Source: Paraspadella gotoi
Taxonomy: Eukaryota > Chaetognatha
Length of the DNA: 64,000 bases
Direction of reading: 5' to 3'
NCBI GenBank assembly: GCA_051294375.1
Contig: CM119269.1
Location: 14,457,918-14,521,917, forward strand
The translations under genes and the position numbers were made by a program. The notes under the pieces are model-generated. The model searched no databases. It was not told the DNA's origin and saw only the letters and a program-made list of their open reading frames with translations. Below, piece after piece: positions 19,690-30,719 of the stretch (its first letter is position 1; the number at the start of each line of letters is the position of its first letter).

Positions 19690-20940
19690 AGCACAAAATA
19701 TACAAAATCAAGTAAAATTCAGTTAATCAAATTCGGAATAGTAGCATCACAAAACGATCACGGAACACCTCGTATGAACTTTTTTAAATAAAAAAAAGTA
19801 TTTTTTATTATTCGATTCTTTGCATCGCCCATATTTATACATACGTTTACTCACACATAGAAAATGGGTCAAATTTTAAAATGTTTTTTTTTTATTTTTT
19901 AAAAGCAGATTTCGAATTCCTCACTAAAAGTACTATATAAGTAACATACCTTTTTAGAAAAAGACTTTATTAAGTGGCGTCAAAATCAATCAATAATCAA
20001 TCAATCAAATCAGAGAGAGATTAGAAGAGCGGAATCGTTTGAAAAATTCAAAATAAATTGTGATCTTTTGGTTTTCTACTTTAAACTCTTTTCCATTCCT
20101 GACGATTCCATCAAAAAATTTATATACCAGCTTTTAATCACACTACTTTCTTTGCCCACACACAAAATTTCACTTTCAATTTACTATACCAATTTTAACT
20201 AAATTATCATATATTATGATTAAATATAATAGTGGCGACCCTATATCGAGACTCTGAATCATCGAACCGGAATGCCGCCTGCGAAGTAGAGAAAGTAGGA
20301 AGATGATAGAGAGAGAAAGCAGAATGACCCGTCGGGTGTCAGTTTTCGAGTAGGTTCCGCGACCTGCAGCCGCCGGACGGACAACGAGAACAATAGACCA
20401 TCAGCCGGGAAAAACCATTGAAAGAGGCCAACATGCATCGCGGCGATATTATATATAACAACTTAAAATTAAATTAACAATAAAAACCAAAACAGAATAC
20501 CAACTAATCAATAATAACAATTATCATTTTTCCTTCTTTCTTTATTTTTTTTCATTTTTTCATATCCTTTCTTTTTGATCTTTTCTTTTTTCTTACTTTT
20601 TCTGTCATAAATATTTCATGCTTAGCTAATTAAAAATATATTAAAAATAAAGAACTTTTGTACCGGTTGACGAGAAATGAGAAACAGGAACAAGCCAGAG
20701 TGCAAGGAGCAGAGCAGAACGAGAGAGATAGAGAACAAGTAGAGAGAGAGAGAGCGGGCCATTTCTCGTCCCCCGCTCATGAATTGCGCGCGCGGGGATA
20801 TGCCGCGGCATGATATCCCCGGCGCAAAGGCCGCCGTGGTGCGTAGTTGCGGTAGAAGCTTACTAGCTTAGCTTCCCTGACAACTGCGCGAAGTCTTGAC
20901 AGCTTTAAACACTGCCAATTAATTGGCCGCGTCAATATCT
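19690..20940. other. 1.25-kb segment present in one arm only
   Basis: AT-rich, without a convincing open frame, and absent from the left arm. It contains GTGGCGACCCTATATCGAG near 20231, whose first bases resemble a tRNA-Arg-type primer binding site (TGGCGACC), and a near-perfect palindrome at 20794-20820. It could be an inserted element or the true unique sequence that the other arm lacks. Confidence 0.4.
20794..20820. promoter_or_regulatory. 27-bp near-perfect palindrome
   Basis: GGGGATAT and ATATCCCC (20794-20801 and 20813-20820) flank GCCGCGGC, itself a palindrome, with three extra bases. It lies in a CpG-rich block (20780-20850). Possibly a dimeric protein binding site or an element terminus. 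Confidence 0.35.
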
Positions 20941-21008
20941 CCTCTCTTCTCTTCCTCATCTCTCTCTCTCTCTCTTCTCTCTTCTCTCTCTCTCTCATTC
21001 TCTCTCAA

Positions 21009-21052
<44 letters not shown>

Positions 21053-21062
21053 CGACGTCCAG

Positions 21063-21259
21063 AACGTGACAAAAGGTGGGCGGCGCCGAGACGTGACGCC
21101 ATTGCGTCAACCGACGAAGACGACGACGATGACGCCAACGACGACGAGTTGGAAGACGATGCCAGAGAAAAAACCGAAACGGAAACGAAGACGACGACGA
21201 CGTCCAAACACACATTTCCTACGTCAACACATTACATCCGGGCGTCAGAATCTAACTAA
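21063..21259 (+). CDS. Candidate acidic exon (low confidence)
   Basis: A CT tract and CGTCCAG precede an open stretch reading PERDKRWAAPRRDAIASTDE, then an Asp-rich run, DDELEDDAREKTETETK and SKHTFPTSTH before a stop at 21257. The left-arm copy (minus strand, about 18070-18270) breaks this frame. GAC repeats can create such tracts by chance, and no donor is clear. Confidence 0.2.
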
Positions 21260-21334
21260 TTACATCCGGGCGTTGTCGAAATCGCTTTTTTCCTCTTCTT
21301 CTAAAACTCAAACGAGATCTTCATCGGAAATTTT

Positions 21335-21368
21335 GCAACTGGTCGACGACGACGGCGGCGACGACGAC

Positions 21369-21402
<34 letters not shown>

Positions 21403-21470
21403 ACGACGACAGCGACGACGACGGCGACGATGTCGACTACAGCGACGGCGACAACAAACTTCAACTGTAA
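21335..21470 (+). repeat. GAC/GGC-rich trinucleotide tract
   Basis: Imperfect GACGACGGC repeats. One frame gives an Asp/Gly-rich peptide with a stop after NKLQL. The left copy (17875-17985) is less regular. Confidence 0.7.
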
Positions 21471-21603
21471 TCAATACAAGAATTGGATTTTCTTGCACTT
21501 ATTGGGGGACTGACGCCTCAAAGGCGGCGCTAGAGATCTTACCGTGTTCTCTTGTCTGAGAGATTTTTGCAATTGGTCATTCAAATTTTGTAAACTAAAA
21601 TTT

Positions 21604-21652
<49 letters not shown>

Positions 21653-21779
21653 CCTCACACATACAAACACAGAATTTCTCGCTCTCACTTCGACTCTCAT
21701 TCACTTCCATCCGGTCTCGGCCGCGCCCAACTGTCCTAAATTTCTCACACGTCGTTTCCACCTTTTACCCTAAATTTTC

Positions 21780-21804
21780 NNNNNNNNNNNNNNNNNNNNN
21801 NNNN
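21780..21804. other. 25-N gap
   Basis: Inside the right arm. About 40 bp of the corresponding left-arm sequence is missing or degraded around it. Confidence 0.98.
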
Positions 21805-21880
21805 AATTTCCTCCTTTCCCCTTCCACGTTTGGTGTTACAAACACTTTTCTTCTTTCTTTCTTCTTTATCTTTCTTTTCT

Positions 21881-21931
<51 letters not shown>

Positions 21932-22521
21932 CTTCTTCTTTCTTCTTATTTCTCTCCCTTTCTCTCTCTCTCTTTCTTCTCTTTCGCTCTTCTCTCTGCT
22001 TATCTTTCTTTCTTTACATCAATCTTGTGTTTCTCTCCAAGAGATTCACACATCTTTGAATTATATCGAATAAACATTTCATTTTTATTTTATTTTTATT
22101 TGCGAATATATCGTTTTGAATTCCCCTGAGAAATGACGAAGGATTTCCGCTGCCCGAAAAAGTTTTTGTGTGGAAATTCTCTCTCTCTCTCTCTCTCTCC
22201 TCATCGTCATCTCCCTGTCGTCTCTCTCTCTTCTCTCCCGCTTTTTAAGATTCAAAATCACGGATAAATCTGTATTCTCGGTTCCCAGATTTTTCTTTCG
22301 GTTTGTTCGTCCGCCTTGGCGTTCTTGGTTCGGTATGTCAATCGCGGTCGTCTCGTCGTCGTGCGTTCCGTCGTCGGGTGCGGTCGTCGTCGTCGGTCGG
22401 TTTCTTTTTATTGTCGTCGCTATCCAAGCGAACTTTTCCTAGAGCGGGGCTTTTCACATACAAGTCGTCGCTTAAGGGAGAGGCCGAGAACGAATTAGGA
22501 GACGGAATGAGGTGTGGGAGC

Positions 22522-22558
<37 letters not shown>

Positions 22559-24364
22559 GAGAGAGATGAGAGAGATGAGAGGAGAGAGAGAGAGAAGAGA
22601 GAGAGAGGAGAGAGAAGAGAGAGAGGAGAAGGAAAGAGAGAGGGGAGCAGAACACAAAATCTCTACCAGGCAAAGTCACGGTTCGAAAAAAAAAAACTTC
22701 TCTAGAAAAGACAAAGCTGCCATCGGAAAGGGAGAAATTAAGAGAGAGAGAAGAGGAGAGAGAGAGAGAGAGAAAGAGAGACGAGAGGGAGGGGAGAGAG
22801 GGACGCGCGGACGAGGAGAGAGAGGAGAGGAAGGAGAGGAGAGACGAGAGAGAGAAAGAGAGAGAGAAGAGAGAGAGAAAAGGACAGGTTTATATAAGCC
22901 GAGAACCGTGGAAACTTTTCCCGACTATTCTCTGTTTTAAAAAAGTTCGCACAAAATAAAAAAAATTATAAAAATAAAAATTTTTCAAACGCGGACTAAA
23001 ATTTCTTTAAAAAATTAAATGCCTGCGCAGGAAATGCAGATTGAAAAAAGGCGATTGCCGGGATATGGCATGGCATGGCCAATGGTATGTTAAAGATATT
23101 CTCTGGCAAAGAGTTTATAAGTATTCATTAAGCGCGAAGTCTCTTGGACAAGTTGGGAAGGAGGCCTTGCCAAACTTCTGAGATTGGGGCCTCGGTCCGT
23201 GGCGGGAAAAATAAAAAAAAACATGCTCAAGAAAAAAATACTAATTAAAGAAAAGACTATTTATAACTGCATCTTTAGCTCTATTTTAAAGGGTTTAAAA
23301 GAAAGAGAAGGAGCAGAGAAAGAAAGAGAGAAGAGGAAGGAGGAAGGAGGAAGGAGAGGATAAGAGGAGAGAAAGGCAAAACTTCCCTTTCCTTTAAAGT
23401 CACGATCAACCTTTAATATACAAAACTAGACTTTTTAAAAGTTTCAAATGAATATACTTTACCTTAACTAGTTTAAGAAAAAACTTTCATGCTCAACTTT
23501 TCAATCAAAAACTTTCGAGTAATAAAGAAATATTACACCCAAACAAAATAGGAAATTTTCTGGTTGGAGGAAAAAAAAAGAAAAAAAGAAAAAAGAGAAG
23601 GAGAGAAAAAGGGCTTCCAAATAAATTCCTCAGAATTAAGGTTGCCTAAATTCAAAATTTTTTTGACGACATCCAATATTCGCGGGCGAAGACCGGCACG
23701 TTTTGGCCCGCGCCAAGCCGACGCGCCCCCGGTTGTCGGCGACACCACAAGCTCGGCAACCGCGATCTGTGCCGACGGCCTTTGCCACGCCTTTGCCGAC
23801 GCCTTTGCCGACGCCTTTGCCGACCCTTTCCGACTTTTGCCGACGCCTTGTGCCGACTCCTTGCCGACGTCATTGCCGACGGTCTTTGCCCATTACACCG
23901 TCAAAGGTCTTTGACGACGCCTTTGCTTAATACCGTCGAAGTCTCTGCCGACGCCTTTGCCGACTCGTGTCGAGTGCCCTTGCAACACAGTCAACGCCCT
24001 TTCCCCGACACCATTTTTTGATACGGTTCCGATGCTTTGCGCCGGCGCCTTTGCCGGACACAATCGACGTCTCAGCCGAGGACTTGTTTTGATGGCCTTT
24101 GCTGACGCTTTTGCGTGACGCCGCTACTACGATCAACCGATTTTAGCTTCTATTTGATTAAAAATTCTTCCCGCGTACGCCGTTTTCCGCCAGGTCCGTT
24201 TCCGCGCTGCCGCACCGCCGCCGCCGCTGCCGCCACTGCAGCCGCGCCACCCTGCCGCTTTCTCCGCCGCCGCCTTCACTAAACGGCAATTATCTTTCTC
24301 CGATTTCGTCAGCGATTAAAAAAAAGTGCCTTCTTTTCTCTCTCCTCCTCTCTCGTCTCTCTCG

Positions 24365-24960
24365 CTCTCTCGGTTGGGTGATGGAGTAATAGATTCATGG
24401 CGGGGGGGTGATGGAGTGATTCAGTGATGCAGTGAAGTGGGGTATGATGGAGTAAAGGGGAGCTGGAGTGCAGATTCTGAGTAATATTATATAATCAAGA
24501 TAATTAAATCGCCAAACGAATTCTTTAGAAATCCTTCAGTTCAAACGCCGGTCGCAAAACTTTACAGAATTGTTTACTATACAAAAGTAAGCCAAATTTT
24601 CTCTCTCTCCCTATATAACTACCCAATTGGATTCCATTCGCTTTTATGATTATAATTAATCGATTCATCTCATTTTGTTCGCCATTTTTATCTCGACCAC
24701 CTCCACTCCCAAGTGATTTGTGAATCAGATTATATGGAGTGATTGAGTGATTGAGTGATTGAGTGATTGAGTGATAACAGATCGTGGGTTGGAGAAATTG
24801 GGCGACGGTGCGATGGTGCGATGTGGAAGGGATTCGAGTGAAGAGATGGGGTGATTTGAGGATGAAGTGATGGGGTCAGTGATGTGATGGCCGAGTGGTG
24901 CTGGACAATTTCGGAAAAAGGGCGAAGGGGTGATTTGATGATGGAGCGATTGTGTTACGG
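24365..24960 (+). repeat. GTGATGGAGTGAT-type degenerate repeat
   Basis: Loose repetition of GTGA/GATGGAG, including five clean 8-bp GATTGAGT units at 24738-24775. No gene seen from 24345 to 25165. Confidence 0.6.
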
Positions 24961-26224
24961 GATTTGTGTGAACGTCCAGTAGTTGTTGAATTGTATTTTG
25001 GTGCGAAAATGATTCGACCCACTGTGATCTGGCGATGATTGGTTTCCAATCATCACAACAACAACCACAAAACCGACGACAACGACGAAAACGACGTCAA
25101 GGACCTTGGGTTTTCTTTCCCGTTCGAAGGCTATTAACTCTGAAACCGTAAAGGGTACAAATCGAGATCAAAATCCCATCAGCCGTAAATTTACTTGGAT
25201 TCCTTCTACAATTAAAACCTCATTTCGCGACGATGAGGGAAGGACGACGACGACGACGACGATGACGACGAGGAATATTTATCCCGTTTTTCTTCCCACT
25301 TGAAGCTTTTATAAATATGTCGTTCCCCCGTCTCACGCTGCTGTTCCTGCTGCCGCGGCCGCCGCCGCTGCTGATGTCGCGTCCTTGACAAAATATAAAC
25401 AAAACACGAAGAGCGATCCGACTGCGATGCTGCGCGCCTTTCTACATAGCTGACTATTTAAGTACTATAAAAAATATTGTTAAAAAAACTACGAGAAATA
25501 AAACTAAGTTTATTTAAATGATATAGAAAAAACAACAAATTGGCTATTCTATAATTCCTATTGTAATATTCATGAGGGTACAGTTGCACAAATTTTTGAG
25601 AATCAATAAAATTTCTTTACAGAGATGCAATTTCACCCAGTGAGTCCATTTTATCCCTGGGTTGAAAAAAAGGAATTCTTACTCATCCTCTTAGAACCGA
25701 GGATCGCGTAATGACTCGGCTTTCATTGTGCGAGAAAACCGGCTGATTGTTTCGCCAAGAAAAAAATGAGGAAGAAAGTTAATTTTTCTTTCCATCGATT
25801 GGATTCAACGAGAAGACGATTTTAAAATTATTCTTCGCTTTTTCTCTAAGACTCACGAAGAGGACGAGTTTCGAAGTCTGGCTTTTTTTTTTCTTTCTCT
25901 CATTTTCTGTCTTTGATAATTATTTATTTATTTCATTTCTACGTTTTCTTTTTATTTTCTCCGCGTATTTTGGTGGCTTCATGCTCTTTTGTTATCTCAG
26001 CGAAGACTCGCGTAAAAGTCGACATTTCCTTGAGTTGATTTGATGTCGCCAAGATCACGTACGTAATAGCAGGTACGCAAACAATAGCAGGTATGCAAAC
26101 TCTAATAAATATCTGTGCCTCAGTATTCAGAGCAGTTTTGTTTTACTTTTAGTTTTAAAAAAACAAAAGTAATATATTTTGGAAAACCTTACACAGACGT
26201 TGATAAAGATGTTCTTTCTTTAAC

Positions 26225-26661
26225 AGTTACCCTATAGAACTCGTTAAAAATGGACTTATCTTGGCTTTAACCTGTAGTAGCGACAAGGGGTCCTTATTTG
26301 AACCTAGCAAAGAACTCTCATCTTTCTATCGATCGAGTAATTGTTTAATTAATGCTTTGTATAAACCATCTGAAGAAGTTCTATGAAATTGTTTTATACA
26401 AATTGTGTCCCTATACTACTAAATGGCTGTGAGGTAAAATCTTTTTTGGCTAGAGACATGAACAGAATTAATGTTGCTATTAAGATGGTATCAGAAAAAT
26501 ATTCGGATTCAACCGATGGGAGCATTAGAGAGCTTCGGACTTCATTTGGTTACTGTGATATTATTACCATGTTTAACCAGCGCAAAAAGAACTTTATTTC
26601 CAAGATCTATAGTTCGAAAAATTTAGTTTTCAAAAAAATAATCGCATTCTTTAATGATTGA
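26225..26661 (+). mobile_element. LINE reverse transcriptase C-terminal fragment
   Basis: Encodes SYPIELVKNGLILALTCSSD, then SSNCLINALYKPSEEVL and, after a one-base frame slip, MKLFYTNCVPILLNGCEVKS and GSIRELRTSFGYCDIITMF. The order KPSEEVLMKLLYxNCVPIL-GCEVK and SIRELRxxFGY is typical of the region after the palm domain of non-LTR retrotransposon reverse transcriptases. The catalytic YxDD region and the endonuclease are absent, so it is a dead, 5'-truncated remnant. In the second copy the slip site has one more A, so it may be an assembly error. Confidence 0.75.
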
Positions 26662-27174
26662 AATATATTAATTGATAATTTGGAACTTTTTGTCTGTGGG
26701 TGGTGGTTTCACGCAATCTTTAACTTTGTTTTGTCTTTAGACTTAGCTTTTTTTTTGATGCGTTTGGGTCCTGTATGTACTGAATCAACCTTGTTGAATT
26801 CGAAAAAAAACGCATATAATAGTGAGTAGCATGTTTCTTATTGTGCGGAGAGAAACTTGTATTCCTATCTTATGACTAAATTTATAGGAAAGTGTTTTCC
26901 TAGATCGATTTACCTGGTAATCCTGTAAGGAATTTAGCACAACATCGTCTTTGAGACAATTAAAATAATTGTTATGCGTATTGTAACTTTGTACTCAGCG
27001 TCATTTTCACGACAGCTCTAACTGTAAACTTTATCACCTTCGTCAGTTCACGAGTTTTCGTGGTTCGCCCCCGCTCTCCCCACCCCGCTAAGCACTAACC
27101 CGCCTCCCTCCACCTGCGAGTCTCTCGGCCAAACTTCGGCTTTCAAGGATTTCCAAGTCGCAAACACGAAAGAG

Positions 27175-27605
27175 AACCTAGAAGGAAGACGAAGACGAAG
27201 ACAAAGAAAGACGAAGACGAAGAAGAAAGGCGAAGACAAAGAAAGGCGAAGAGGAAGAGGAAAGGCGAAGACGAAGACAAAGAAAGGCGAAGACAAAGAC
27301 GAAGAAGAAAGACGAAGACAAAGAAAGGCGAAGAGGAAGAAGAAAGCAAAGACAAAGAAAGGCGAAGAGGAAGAAGAACGGCGAAGACGAAGACAAAGAA
27401 AGACGAAGACGAAGAAGAAAGACGAAGACAAAGAAAGGCGAAGATGAAGACGAAGACGAAGAAGAAAGGCGAAGACAAATAAAGGCAAAGATGAAGACGA
27501 AGACGAAGACGAAGGCAAAGAAAGGCGAAGAGGAAAGAGAAGGGCGAAGACGAATAAGAAGGACGAAGTCGAAGACGAAGGCGAAGAAGAAGAGAAAAGA
27601 AGAAG
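27175..27605 (+). repeat. Polypurine tract of GAAGAC/AAAGAC units
   Basis: About 430 bp in which the plus strand is purines and C with no T for long stretches (GAAGACGAAGACAAAGAAAG). It is built from irregular 6-bp units. All plus frames are open for hundreds of bases because T is missing. Counterpart 34620-35040. Confidence 0.85.
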
Positions 27606-27769
27606 ACCAACAGTGACAAAGGCGAGGACAAAGGCGAGGACAAAGGCAAATACAACGATCCTAACGACGATGTCTGCGAAGACAATGATGAAGATGAATA
27701 CGAAGAAGATGACGAAGATGAAGACAATAACGACGACCAAATCGAGAAAGAAAATAACGAGGAAGACTA
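27606..27769 (+). CDS. Acidic open stretch downstream of the purine tract (low confidence)
   Basis: Reads TNSDKGEDKGEDKGK, then DDVCEDNDEDEYEEDDEDED and a stop at 27769. It has no ATG and no clear splice sites, and the second copy (35043-35215) has indels that break it. More likely repeat-derived than a gene. Confidence 0.15.
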
Positions 27770-28032
27770 AAGACTAAAACGATGACGACGACGAAAAAAA
27801 AAAAGAAGACGAAGACGACGGTTAAGACGATTACGAGAACGACGACGACGGAAATGAGGACGACGACGACGACGACGACGACGGAAATGAGGACGACGAC
27901 CCCCGACGATTAGAACCACGATGATGACGTCAACTCGAGATCACGTGATTTTTACGCAATCAATCGCCGTCAAATGATCGTAAATGGCAAAGTGCCAGAG
28001 TGAATTTCGTCGACTGAAAATGAAAAAAAAAA

Positions 28033-28290
28033 ATGTTGGAATCGAAAAAGGAATTTGAAGGAATTTCTTCGGTGAGAAAAACTGAAATAGAAAGGTTGAA
28101 GGCTGATGATGAATCGGGGGACGACGAGGGCTTCAAAGACGATATCGACGACGAGGATGACGACGACGACGACAAGGATGATGACGACGACGACAAGGAT
28201 GATGACGACGACAAGAACGAAGATGACCACCAAGAGATCAAGACGAGAGACAGGGATGATGACTATTACGACAATGACAAAGAAGACTAA
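28033..28290 (+). CDS. Small acidic ORF (85 codons), doubtful
   Basis: Begins MLESKKEFEGISSVRKTEIE and becomes almost pure Asp with Lys, ending DDDYYDNDKED. The first 30 residues are less repetitive than the rest. The second copy at 35473 keeps the start but shifts frame several times. No family recognised; it could be an exon of an acidic protein or chance from a GAC tract. Confidence 0.25.
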   Translation: MLESKKEFEGISSVRKTEIERLKADDESGDDEGFKDDIDDEDDDDDDKDDDDDDKDDDDDKNEDDHQEIKTRDRDDDYYDNDKED

Positions 28291-28796
28291 GACGATTACA
28301 ATAATGAGAATGATGATAATGACATTTTCGAAGTAGAAGAAAACGAGGAAGATCGCGACGGTGATGACGACGACGACGACGACGACGACGATATGATTGT
28401 GACAAAGAAGACGACGACGACGAATGAAAAAGAAAAGATTTTCTTTTTTTCCTTTTTCACTTTTCTTTTCTTTCTTTCTTTTTCTTTCTTTTTCCGACTC
28501 AAAATAAACGTCTCTTCTTCCGCCTGCGGGATTTTCTCTCTCGAATAACTTTTTTTCGGAAGGGGGCTTCGTCCGAAAGGGAGAGCGTGCTTGCAAGCGT
28601 GGGAATGGGAGGGCGTGCTTGCAAGCTCGCGATTACATAAGAGATCAATTCTTGCAAGCGCGGAAATGGGGATTGGGGAAGCTTGTTCGCGAGCGCGTGA
28701 ATGCAAAAGCGAACCAGCAACCGGGTGATTGGGGAGAGGCTGCCCGCGAGCAAGCGAGCGAAAGACGTACGTAGAAATCATTGCGTGAGAAACGGA

Positions 28797-28944
28797 GCAT
28801 GCGAGCGCGTTCGTGCACGCGTGGGGAAATGGAGCATGCGAGCGCGTTCGTGCACGCGCGGGGAAATGGAGCATGCGCGCGCGTTTGTGCACGCGTGGGG
28901 AAATGGAGCTTGCGAGCGCGTCCGAGCATTCCCAATTATTTAAA
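28797..28944 (+). repeat. 37-bp minisatellite
   Basis: Four units, starting at 28797, 28834, 28871 and 28908, of GCATGCGAGCGCGTTCGTGC plus ACGCGTGGGGAAATGGA. Each is CpG-rich and rich in alternating purine-pyrimidine (GCGCGCGC, GTGCACGCG). Looser related units extend back to 28575. Copy 2 is at 36235-36345. Confidence 0.9.
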
Positions 28945-29834
28945 TCTCTTCGTGCGTTGATTGAATTTCATCGCAATCGGCGACAAAACGATTCTTCGAT
29001 TCGAGGCCGAGAAATTCGCATGTAGGCTGCGTGTCGCGCGCACGTTGCGTACACGGCCCCAACGACGCGTATGGATTCGGTCAAATGCCTAAGTTGGCTA
29101 AGTTGGCTTCGAGCCAGGAAACAAAAAAAATCGCGCCTTGAATCTTCTTCCGCCGACTCTGTCTCTCTCCGTCTCTCTCTTTCTCTCTCCGTCTCTCTCC
29201 GTCTCTCTCTTTCTCTCTCAGAGTCAGACCTCGGAAGCCGTGAGGTTATTTACACGGCGACGACGCGAAAGAGGTTACGCACTCAAAACCAAAAAAAAAA
29301 AAAAATCAGTAAATACGAGTTTTTCTCGGGATTTTTTTTCGGGTCTTCGGGGTCTGGAACCCGAGACCTTTTAAACATTGTTTCGTCCTTTGGGTCGCGA
29401 TGCTTCATCTCGTTGCCTCCTTGTCCGTCACCGTTGCCGCGCGCCCCCTAGCGTGATTAGTTAAGGCGTCCAGTCTCTAGTGCTACTTTGTTTTCGCGTT
29501 TGATTGATTGGCGATTTCTTTTTACCGGATTACGATTACAAAAAAAAAATCTTACGAAAAAGGAAAAGTTACTTATTTAAATATTATTAATTTTGTTTAG
29601 ATTTTTTATTTCTATTTTTCATTACCCCTATTTTTAATTATCAAAACCCGAAAATGAATTTTTAATTATAAAAAAACTCAGTTTGTTTTCCCTCAATGTT
29701 ATACTCTTATACTCTTACAGCAAAGTAACATAGCTTTTCCCATTGACTTTTCCTACTTGTTTTCCGAGAGCCTTCCCTTTCACTAAACGTTATTCCACTG
29801 CTCGTTCCATGCTTTTCTTTTTCCGTTCATCATG

Positions 29835-30105
29835 CGTTCACCGTGTCTTTCCATGTTTTCCCTTTCAACTAATCATGCTTTCACCGTGTCTTTCCATGTT
29901 TTACATCCGCCAATCAACACGGTGTCTTTCCATGCTTTTTCCTTTTCCGCTAATCAAGCTTTCGCCGTGTCTTTCCCTGCTTTTACATCTGACTATCAGG
30001 CTTTCACCGTGTCTTTCCATGCTTTTTCCCTTATCCGCTAATCATGCTTTCACCATGTCATTCCATGCTTTTCCCCCATTCCGCTAATCATGCTTTCAGT
30101 GGTGT
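29835..30105 (+). repeat. 42-46-bp minisatellite
   Basis: About seven units containing CTTTCACCGTGTCTTTCCAT and CCGCTAATCATG, spaced 38-46 bp. Counterpart 37245-37530. Confidence 0.85.
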
Positions 30106-30616
30106 CACTTTTTCCCTTTTTCTTTCGGTCTGTCGACTTCGTTTTCTCCGTCGCTCAAGCGAACGTCAGAAAATTAGGCAGCGACTCCTTTTCACTTTTC
30201 TTTTCTTTTTTTCTTTATTCTTTTCTATATATTTTTTTTTGTTCTTTTTTTCTCTTCTCTTATCACCCTTTTTCCTTTTCTGGTTTCGGTTTAACATTTC
30301 TGGAATCTTTTCCTCACTTTAGAAAAGCATTTGATCCAGTTTTTTTAATGTTCGTTGCCCTGTATTATTTTTACTCTATTTTCTATATGGTTTTTTCTTT
30401 CTTTATTCCTTCCCCCCCCTCCAAATATTTAGTATTCAGCATTTAAAATATCATCAATCACTTTTCTCCTGCTTTTTTTTTCTCTTCGACAAAGTTTTCT
30501 CTTTTCCTTAAATTCTCCTGATTTGATTCGAAACTCTGTATCCCGTTTCGCCTCCTTTTCTTTTTCAGATTTTACAATATGTTTCCCGCAAATCTCGCGA
30601 CTTATCAATTTGGTCC

Positions 30617-30618
30617 TC

Positions 30619-30649
<31 letters not shown>

Positions 30650-30679
30650 TCTCTCTTCTCTCTCTCTCTCTCTCTCTCT

Positions 30680-30717
<38 letters not shown>
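30617..30717 (+). repeat. (CT)n tract
   Basis: CT repeats with TTCTC interruptions, about 100 bp. Counterpart 38050-38165. Confidence 0.9.
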
Positions 30718-30718
<1 letters not shown>

Positions 30719-30719
30719 C

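Larger units (their letters stand above)
19040..24345 (-). repeat. Right arm of palindrome 2, with an insertion
   Basis: Matches the left arm as its reverse complement, except for the 300-N gap (19390-19689) and about 1.25 kb of extra DNA (19690-20940) inside what is a GA tract in the left arm. A second 25-N gap is at 21780-21804. Confidence 0.88.

Noticed and set aside
19257-19715. Open frames made mostly of unknown residues
   Set aside because: They run through N gaps (likewise at 46246, 47138, 47743, 48712, 49224 and 49835), so nothing is supported inside them.
27048-27740. Long minus-strand open frame rich in Ser, Phe, Leu and Val
   Set aside because: It is the complement of the purine hexamer tract; its composition is explained by the repeat and the second copy breaks it.
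28296-28892. 198-residue minus-strand open frame
   Set aside because: Its first part is the 37-bp minisatellite read backwards (repeating NALACS/ARMLHF) and its end is homopolymer-rich.
29330-29375. B-box-like CTGGAACCCGAGACC
   Set aside because: No A box upstream at a suitable distance and no SINE body; present twice only because of the block duplication.
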